Shown here: positions 1-4,369 of the stretch, one piece after another
Numbering within the stretch: the first letter of the stretch is position 1
Layout: every line of letters starts with the position of its first letter
Assembly (NCBI GenBank): GCA_003158505.1
Contig: PMJK01000153.1
Location: forward strand, 18,935-24,323
DNA: 5,389 bases
DNA from: Holophagaceae bacterium
Lineage (GTDB): Bacteria > Acidobacteriota > Holophagae > Holophagales > Holophagaceae
Direction of reading: 5' to 3'
The notes under the pieces: generated by a model
Databases searched by the model: none
The model's input: only the letters and a program-made list of their open reading frames with translations
What the model was told of the DNA's origin: nothing
Position numbers and translations under genes: made by a program

Positions 1-927
1 CTCACGGAGGGCAAACCCAGGCTCATGGATATCCTGCCAAGCGATGGTTTCGAGGCGAAGGAGTTCCTGCATCTCGCCGCCTCCCTGGAGCAAAACAGCG
101 AACATCCACTCGCCGCCGCGATTACGCAGGGCGCGAAGGATCAGAACATCACCCTCGACGAGGTGAAAGACTTCCGCTCCGTGCCGGGAGGCGGTGTCGT
201 CGGTATCGTCGCCGGTCATGCGGTGATGATCGGCAAGCCGGATTTCCTGAGAAACGAAAGGGTCAATGGTTTGGAACCGATGGAGGCTTGGGCAGCGAAA
301 CTTCAAGGCGACGGAAAAACGGCTATGTTTGTCGCGATCGATGGCAACCCCGCCGGAATTCTTGCGGTTGCCGACCCAATCAAGGCCACGACTGCCGAAG
401 CTGTCCGGGACCTCCACGCACTCGGGATAAAGATCGTCATGCTTACGGGCGACAATCACCGTACCGCCGAGGTGGTTGCCAAAGAACTGGATCTGGATGG
501 GGTGGAAGCGGAGATCGAACCCGCCGGAAAAGTCGCCTATGTGAAACAGCTGCGAGCCGAAGGCAAACATGTGGCGATGGCTGGCGACGGCATCAACGAT
601 GCCCCTGCCCTGAGCGAAGCGGAGGTCGGAATTGCCATGGGTACCGGCACCGATGTGGCCATGCAAAGTGCTGGCATCACCCTCCTGAAAGGCGATCTCC
701 GTGGCATCGCCAAGGCCATCCGACTCAGCCACGCCACCATGGGCAACATCCGGCAGAACCTGGTCTTCGCCTTTCTCTACAACACCCTGGGCATTCCCGT
801 GGCGGCGGGTGCGCTCTACCCGTTCTTTGGTTTGCTGCTCAGCCCGATCATTGCCGGGGCAGCCATGAGCCTGAGCTCAGTCTCGGTCATCGGCAATGCA
901 TTGCGACTGCGGAAAGCGAGACTGTGA
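1..927 (+). CDS. copA: Copper-translocating P1B-type ATPase, C-terminal part (5' end outside window)
   Basis: This is the C-terminal 308 residues of a heavy-metal P-type ATPase, an inner-membrane pump that uses ATP to export Cu(I) (possibly Ag(I)) from the cytoplasm. The frame is open from base 1 and begins LTEGKP, which in this family directly follows the phosphorylated DKTGT aspartate, so the metal-binding domains, the first six membrane helices and the DKTGT motif lie upstream. The ATG at base 25 is internal, not the start. Visible motifs are the P1B-specific SEHPL histidine-proline pair (His codon 103-105), the glycine-rich nucleotide-binding loop GGGVVG, TGDN (445-456) and the hinge GDGIND (583-600). 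The last two membrane helices carry the Tyr-Asn pair (778-783) and MSLSS (from 865) expected of the Cu(I) subgroup P1B-1. The C-terminus after the last helix is short and basic. The stop overlaps the start of the next gene, implying co-transcription. Class is very secure; copper as substrate is likely from helix residues, not proven. Confidence 0.93.
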   Translation, partial: LTEGKPRLMDILPSDGFEAKEFLHLAASLEQNSEHPLAAAITQGAKDQNITLDEVKDFRSVPGGGVVGIVAGHAVMIGKPDFLRNERVNGLEPMEAWAAKLQGDGKTAMFVAIDGNPAGILAVADPIKATTAEAVRDLHALGIKIVMLTGDNHRTAEVVAKELDLDGVEAEIEPAGKVAYVKQLRAEGKHVAMAGDGINDAPALSEAEVGIAMGTGTDVAMQSAGITLLKGDLRGIAKAIRLSHATMGNIRQNLVFAFLYNTLGIPVAAGALYPFFGLLLSPIIAGAAMSLSSVSVIGNALRLRKARL

Positions 928-929
928 TG
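924..929 (+). promoter_or_regulatory. Stop/start overlap (TGATG) coupling the ATPase and kinase genes
   Basis: The TGA stop of the ATPase (925-927) shares its final A with the ATG of the kinase (927-929). The upstream ribosome-binding sequence is poor, so re-initiation by ribosomes finishing the ATPase is the likely route to kinase translation. A GTG at 924 is in frame with the kinase and is a less likely alternative start. Confidence 0.75.
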
Positions 930-2537
930 ATCGGCTCCAGAAGGAACAGCCTGCTGCGAACCTCACCGCGAATCCTCCAGATCCTTCGTGTGCTCGTCCG
1001 GCACAAGTTCCTGGGCATGCTTCGTGGCAGGGACCATTGGCCGTCACCCAAAGAGGTCAGGGAGGCTATCGAGGAGCTGGGACTGACCTTCATTAAATTC
1101 GGGCAGGTTCTCGCCCTGCGGCGCGATCTGCTACCGGATTCCTACATCGACGAACTTGAGTTGTTGCACGACCAGCTGCCAGCGATGGGGTTCAAGACGG
1201 TGCGTACCCTGGTGGAAGCCGAACTGGGGGCCAAGTTGAAAGCCTCGTTTTCAGCCTTCAGTGAGAAGCCGCTGGCCGCCGCCACCATCGCCCAGGTGCA
1301 TGACGCGACCTTGAAGGACGGGCGCCATGTGGCCGTCAAGGTGCAGCGCCCGGGCCTGCACAGAATCATCGCTAAGGACATTGCGGCCCTGTCGTACCTC
1401 GTGGCCCTTGGGGAAGGTCTCTTCCCGCAGCTGCGCGCCCTCGACTTCCCAGTGGTCGTGCGCGAATTCGCCAATAGCCTGGACCGGGAAACCGACTTCA
1501 GACACGAGGCCCATTCCATCATGCTTTTTCGGGCTGCCCTGTCGGATGTCCCCGATTTCTGGATTCCCGATGTCGTGTCGGAGTTTTCCAGCGGAAAGGT
1601 GCTCACTATGGAATACTCGGCTGGCGAACGGGTGGATGTCTATGGAAAGCTGCATCCGGAAGCGATGCCCAAGGCCATCAATACGCTGGTCAAGCTGATG
1701 CTGCACACGATCTTTGAAGAAGGGCTGTTCCATGCCGATCCGCATCCTGGCAACGTCTTCGTTCTACCGGATGGACGGCTCTCCCTGCTCGATTTTGGGA
1801 TGACGGGCGAGCTCGACGAGGCCATGCGCGAATCGTTGACCCTCCTGCTCGAAGCCGTCGTCAAAGGCGATGCGCGGGCCACCACCGAGGCTTATCTCGA
1901 GATGGCCCCGGCAAACGAACAGGTCAATCGTGCGGCGCTGTTGGTAGACATCAAGGCCGTGCTCTATGAAATCCATCGGCACGACCTCGCGGATGTCTCC
2001 ATCGGAAATGCGTTCGAGGCTCTGCTGCGTGCCGGGAGCCAGAACGGGGTGCACAATCCCGGTGAGTTCTTCTTGCTTACGCGTGCTTTTGTCATCCTGG
2101 AATCGATGATCCGTCAACTCTCACCGGGCCATAACTACATGGAATCTTTTCGAGAAGAGATCACCCGCCTGAAAGAACAGCACTTCTCTCTGGCCCGGAT
2201 CAAGGACAAGACGACCAAGTTGGCGAGGGAGATGGAGCGATTGCTCAGTGATGCGCCTAGTGATACTCGGCGCATCCTTCGACGTTTCGCCGAAGGCAAT
2301 CTGGGCCGAGTGCAGTCTCCCGCTTTGGAGGCACTGGGTGATCGCGTCAGTAACAACCTCGAGCGGCTTGCAAGTTCCGTTGCTTTTGCCTCGCTCGTGG
2401 TTGGTGGATCGCTGCTCTTGTTCGCCCAGATGGGCGGCTGGCATCACCGGCTTGGCGAAGCAATGGTGGTCAGCGGAATCTTGGGCATGGTCATCCGAAG
2501 CATAGGTGGCTGGCTTCGTAACCGCCGTCGACAGTGA
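927..2537 (+). CDS. AarF/ABC1/UbiB-family atypical kinase, membrane-anchored
   Basis: The 536-residue product belongs to the ABC1/ADCK/UbiB atypical kinase family, whose best-known members support ubiquinone biosynthesis at the membrane and have ATPase-type activity. Seen in order: the family-specific KxGQ motif as KFGQ (57-60), the alanine-rich nucleotide loop as PLAAATIAQVH (115-125), the VAVKVQRPG lysine (K138), a conserved glutamate in DFRHEA (around 190-195), the catalytic HADPHPGN loop (269-276, D271 and N276) and the metal-binding DFG (289-291). Two hydrophobic segments near the C-terminus (about 481-503 and 507-528) followed by RNRRR form the expected membrane anchor. Length matches the family. 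The ATG at 927 is chosen because homology begins there and it overlaps the upstream stop as TGATG; the open frame further upstream is only a shadow of the ATPase gene. The Shine-Dalgarno is weak (GGAAAG about 11 bases upstream), so translation probably depends on coupling. The neighbourhood lacks ubiE or ubiJ, so this may be a paralogue rather than the housekeeping ubiB; the symbol is left blank for that reason. Confidence 0.93.
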   Translation: MIGSRRNSLLRTSPRILQILRVLVRHKFLGMLRGRDHWPSPKEVREAIEELGLTFIKFGQVLALRRDLLPDSYIDELELLHDQLPAMGFKTVRTLVEAELGAKLKASFSAFSEKPLAAATIAQVHDATLKDGRHVAVKVQRPGLHRIIAKDIAALSYLVALGEGLFPQLRALDFPVVVREFANSLDRETDFRHEAHSIMLFRAALSDVPDFWIPDVVSEFSSGKVLTMEYSAGERVDVYGKLHPEAMPKAINTLVKLMLHTIFEEGLFHADPHPGNVFVLPDGRLSLLDFGMTGELDEAMRESLTLLLEAVVKGDARATTEAYLEMAPANEQVNRAALLVDIKAVLYEIHRHDLADVSIGNAFEALLRAGSQNGVHNPGEFFLLTRAFVILESMIRQLSPGHNYMESFREEITRLKEQHFSLARIKDKTTKLAREMERLLSDAPSDTRRILRRFAEGNLGRVQSPALEALGDRVSNNLERLASSVAFASLVVGGSLLLFAQMGGWHHRLGEAMVVSGILGMVIRSIGGWLRNRRRQ

Positions 2538-2558
2538 CACCCCACCCTGGTTTATCGT

Positions 2559-3338
2559 CTACTTTGTAAGATCATCGCGGCTCCAATAGGCCGGGCGCCC
2601 AAAATAGGCATAGAGGTGGGTTTCGTACTCGCGATTGATGACCAGGCTCGGATCCAATTCGGGGCTGTTCTTGATGGAGTCCCGGGACATATCGACGTAA
2701 ACGGCTTTCTCCTCCCAGCTGATACGGCTTGCCCATCGCGGCGCGACCAGCACCTTCTTGCCGAACCACCAAATGCTCGTGTCGATCACCAGATAACGTA
2801 CTTCCCAAGTCTCATCATCCACGATGAAGTCTTCCACATGACCGATCGCTTCGTCGGTCCCTTGAATGTGGTACCCGCGCAGTTCATTGGTGCTCCGCAG
2901 GTGGATGTCGTAGGAACGTTTTTCGGACTTCACCGCCGCCCGAGCAGCCGCCACCTCATCTTTTCTGATTGCCAGCAGTGACGGACTATTGCCCACTCCC
3001 CACACGCCGGAATATCCCCAATAGGGTGGATAGCCATAGTACTGGTTGAAATCCTGCTCGTGCTGACGGGATACAGGCTTGTCCACGTCAATGCTCGGAC
3101 AGTTTTCAATATCGGCCATCGCCAGCGCCAACTGGAACCGATGGGTTGACCACTCCGCCTGCTGGAAAGAGATGGGCGAGATGAGCACCTCACGACCATC
3201 TAGGAATTTGACCGTGTCGACCACCAGGTAACGGATGGTCCAATGTTCATCATCTAGGAGAAAAAATTCCACACTGCCGATGTCACCATCGGTGGCACTG
3301 ACTGTGTACCGTTCAAGATCCTTCAGGCTTCGCAACAT
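2559..3338 (-). CDS. PRC-barrel domain protein with two tandem PRC units
   Basis: The 259-residue product contains two PRC-barrel-like units. PRC barrels are small beta-barrel folds found in photosynthetic reaction-centre H subunits, RimM and many stress-associated bacterial proteins, usually mediating protein or surface contacts; no enzymatic role is implied. Each unit has the hallmark pattern IG-VE-F--DDE-W--RYLV-DT (residues 20-42 and 165-187), followed by G(R/K)-VL--P and ending with a YxGxPxYW-type tail (101-107 and 246-252). The linker (about 100-116) is rich in Tyr, Trp, Gly and Pro, and a charged Ala/Lys/Arg segment (about 124-142) precedes unit two. No signal peptide or membrane helix is visible, so a cytoplasmic location is expected. 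The ATG is supported by an AGGAAA ribosome-binding site 6 bases upstream. The gene converges on the kinase gene with only 21 bp between stops and diverges from the membrane-protein gene. The exact function cannot be read from sequence. Confidence 0.9.
   Translation of the reverse strand: MLRSLKDLERYTVSATDGDIGSVEFFLLDDEHWTIRYLVVDTVKFLDGREVLISPISFQQAEWSTHRFQLALAMADIENCPSIDVDKPVSRQHEQDFNQYYGYPPYWGYSGVWGVGNSPSLLAIRKDEVAAARAAVKSEKRSYDIHLRSTNELRGYHIQGTDEAIGHVEDFIVDDETWEVRYLVIDTSIWWFGKKVLVAPRWASRISWEEKAVYVDMSRDSIKNSPELDPSLVINREYETHLYAYFGRPAYWSRDDLTK
2583..3335 (-). repeat. Internal duplication of the PRC-barrel unit (protein-level repeat)
   Basis: Residues 2-107 (3018-3335) and 147-252 (2583-2900) of the PRC-barrel protein align with a constant offset of 145 residues and no gaps. 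Anchors include LRS at both starts (2-4 and 147-149), 15 identities in the 25 positions 18-42 versus 163-187, the aligned Trp63/Trp208, Ile77/Ile222, Asn79/Asn224, Pro81/Pro226 and the terminal Tyr-Trp (106-107 and 251-252). The similarity is at protein level; the DNA copies have diverged, so the duplication is old. Confidence 0.85.
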
Positions 3339-3343
3339 GGGTG

Positions 3344-3349
3344 TTTCCT
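3344..3349 (-). promoter_or_regulatory. Ribosome-binding site of the PRC-barrel gene
   Basis: On the minus strand AGGAAA precedes the ATG (3336-3338) with a 5-base spacer. It is the best ribosome-binding match near this gene and fixes the start chosen, which also coincides with the beginning of the first PRC unit. Confidence 0.7.
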
Positions 3350-3485
3350 ATCTGCCAAGCGGCTGGACGATTTCATTACAGAACCGAGTTCCAGGATTCG
3401 GACCGGCCCATTTAGATAAAATGCATCTTTCATTCCATTAGATTATTATCTTTATTTTCATCTATTTACATCACATCGGCTGGGT

Positions 3486-3499
3486 CCGGGCGATCCCGG
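3486..3499. repeat. Short GC-rich inverted repeat in the divergent region
   Basis: CCGGG (3486-3490) and CCCGG (3495-3499) form a 5-bp stem with a CGAT loop. It stands out as a GC island inside AT-rich DNA. No T-run follows on either strand, so it is not a standard terminator; a protein-binding site or chance are both possible. Confidence 0.35.
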
Positions 3500-3583
3500 C
3501 TTCAAGGAAATTCCATCAATTTGAATGATCCATTGCCTCATTCTGGTCGGGTTTACTCTGTATTGAATAAAGCCTAACAGTTC

Positions 3584-3599
3584 AATTATTAGAATTATT
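3584..3599. repeat. Direct repeat AATTATT x2 upstream of the promoter match
   Basis: AATTATT occurs at 3584-3590 and again at 3593-3599, a 9-bp period, with outer CAAT and ATTG arms (3583-3586, 3597-3600). It ends about 13 bp before the -24 element. Such an AT-rich repeat could bend DNA or bind a regulator, but in a region this AT-rich it may also be chance. Confidence 0.3.
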
Positions 3600-3612
3600 G
3601 TTACTTAGATGC

Positions 3613-3627
3613 TGGCGCGAATGCTGC
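3613..3627 (+). promoter_or_regulatory. Candidate sigma-54 (RpoN) promoter, -24/-12 elements
   Basis: The sequence TGGCGCGAATGCTGC, followed by T, matches the sigma-54 consensus TGGCACG-N4-TTGC(A/T) at all but two defined positions. The essential GG (3614-3615) and GC (3626-3627) are at the correct spacing. Transcription would start near 3639, giving a leader of roughly 178 nt before the membrane-protein gene at 3817. It lies in a noncoding region, points at a gene, and no better sigma-70 promoter was found. If real, an enhancer-binding regulator must act from upstream; I could not identify its site or a clear IHF site. Reading by eye only, so false positives are possible. Confidence 0.5.
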
Positions 3628-3644
3628 TTTGGACAATCTCTTGT

Positions 3645-3662
3645 TGAGGAGTCAACTCCTCA
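3645..3662 (+). promoter_or_regulatory. Perfect hairpin in the leader of the membrane-protein gene
   Basis: TGAGGAG (3645-3651) pairs perfectly with CTCCTCA (3656-3662) around a TCAA loop. It sits immediately downstream of the predicted sigma-54 transcription start, so it could be a 5'-terminal RNA stem-loop that stabilises the transcript, or an operator. There is no following U-run, so it is not a rho-independent terminator. The adjoining CAGATCTG (3661-3668) is a second, perfect 8-bp palindrome overlapping its right arm by two bases. Confidence 0.45.
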
Positions 3663-3805
3663 GATCTGTGAGATAGCGCCTCCGAGCCGACCTGAGGTGA
3701 ATTGTGATTGTTTTTTATTCGTCTTAATTGAAGTAATGCTGCTCAATCCATCGCAATTGCTGTTTCTTGGTTTTTGGGATGGGTTTTTACTCCGAACACT
3801 CAATG

Positions 3806-3811
3806 AAAGGA
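3806..3811 (+). promoter_or_regulatory. Ribosome-binding site fixing the start of the membrane-protein gene
   Basis: AAAGGA lies 5 bases before the ATG at 3817. This selects the 175-residue product over the longer open frame that extends upstream to about 3598, whose upstream part is AT-rich and has no family similarity that I recognise. Confidence 0.75.
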
Positions 3812-3816
3812 ACCAT

Positions 3817-4344
3817 ATGAATAAAACCAATTTTATCGTAGCAATCTATTCATCCCACCCGGATGCCGAAGCAGCCATCAAGGAACTGCAACGTTCCGGC
3901 TTCGAGATGAAGAAGCTTTCGATCATTGGACGCGACTACCACACGGATGAGCATGTGGTCGGTTACTACAATGTCGGCGACCGGATGCAAGTGTGGGGTA
4001 AAACGGGAGCCTTCTGGGGCGGGTTGTGGGGGCTCTTGTTCGGTTCCGCGCTCTTCTGGGTTCCTGGTCTGGGGCCCCTGATGGTGGCAGGCCCCCTGGT
4101 CACGTGGATTGTCAGTGCCCTGGAAGGCGCCGTCGTGGTGGGCGGTCTGAGCGCCATCGGGGCCGGCTTGTATAGCCTAGGCATTCCCAAGGACAGCATC
4201 CTGCGTTACGAAACGGCGCTCAAGACCGGGAAGTTTGTCCTGATCGCCCATGGGTCCTTGGATGACACCAACCGTGCCAAGGCGATCCTGAACCATACCA
4301 CGCAGGAAACCATGGAACACCACCTCCAACCGTTCCTGCTCTGA
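3817..4344 (+). CDS. YflT/GSP17M-like glycine-rich membrane protein (putative general stress protein)
   Basis: The 175-residue product has an N-terminal soluble alpha/beta segment (about 5-40; FIVAIYSSHPDAEAAIKEL, then KKLSIIGRD) resembling the general stress protein 17M/YflT-like domain. A connecting stretch (GYYNVGDRMQVWG, 49-61) leads to a strongly hydrophobic, glycine-zipper-like core (about 64-121) with many GxxxG-type spacings and two likely membrane-crossing helices, roughly 66-93 and 95-120. A soluble tail returns to an ILRYETALKTGKFVLIAHG motif (128-146), probably completing the N-terminal fold so that both ends are cytoplasmic. The C-terminus is histidine-containing (MEHHLQPFLL). 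Function is unknown; family members are usually annotated as stress proteins or mis-annotated as permeases. The gene is preceded by a sigma-54-like promoter and followed after 25 bp by transaldolase in the same direction, so the two are probably co-transcribed. Start chosen on the ribosome-binding site and homology boundary. Alternative family labels such as DUF1269 are possible. Confidence 0.85.
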   Translation: MNKTNFIVAIYSSHPDAEAAIKELQRSGFEMKKLSIIGRDYHTDEHVVGYYNVGDRMQVWGKTGAFWGGLWGLLFGSALFWVPGLGPLMVAGPLVTWIVSALEGAVVVGGLSAIGAGLYSLGIPKDSILRYETALKTGKFVLIAHGSLDDTNRAKAILNHTTQETMEHHLQPFLL

Positions 4345-4369
4345 CATCCGATTTGATTGGAATTGGGCC

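Larger units (their letters stand above)
3339..3816. other. AT-rich divergent intergenic region, 478 bp
   Basis: This is the only long non-coding stretch in the window, lying between the divergently transcribed PRC-barrel and membrane-protein genes. Composition drops sharply relative to the flanking genes: about 28% GC in 3421-3480 and 32% in 3541-3600. It holds a sigma-54-like promoter match (3613-3627), a perfect hairpin (3645-3662), a short GC-rich hairpin (3486-3499) and a direct AATTATT repeat (3584-3590, 3593-3599). The open frame running upstream from 3817 through this region has noncoding character and no ribosome-binding site, so I do not extend the downstream gene into it. I found no convincing sigma-70 pair for either gene and no RNA gene that I recognise. 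Confidence 0.75.

Noticed and set aside
288..926. Long open frame upstream of the kinase start, in the same frame, which would give a 749-residue protein.
   Set aside because: The upstream part overlaps the ATPase in another frame and translates to a Cys/Arg/Gly/His-rich sequence typical of an out-of-frame GC-rich shadow. Kinase homology starts only at the ATG at 927.
1142..1745. Minus-strand open frames of 154 and 164 codons opposite the kinase gene.
   Set aside because: They are antisense shadows of a gene with a full set of conserved kinase motifs, and neither product resembles a known family.
3486..3499. GC-rich hairpin considered as a rho-independent terminator.
   Set aside because: The stem is only 5 bp, there is no T-run on either side, and it lies between divergent genes where no terminator is needed.
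3563..3595. TTGAAT (3563-3568) and TAGAAT (3590-3595) considered as a sigma-70 -35/-10 pair.
   Set aside because: The spacing is 21 bp, outside the usual 16-19 bp, and no other -35 fits the TAGAAT box.
3609..3647. Twelve-codon frame starting at ATG 3609, considered as a leader peptide.
   Set aside because: It begins upstream of the predicted transcription start, overlaps the promoter match, has no ribosome-binding site and no codon pattern suggesting attenuation.
3598..3816. In-frame upstream extension of the membrane-protein gene, starting at TTG 3598.
   Set aside because: AT-rich DNA, no ribosome-binding site, no recognisable protein family, and a good AAAGGA site supports the ATG at 3817.
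3803..3820. Five-codon frame (ATG at 3803, TGA at 3818) overlapping the start of the membrane-protein gene.
   Set aside because: No ribosome-binding site before it and too short to separate from chance; it contains the ribosome-binding site of the real gene.
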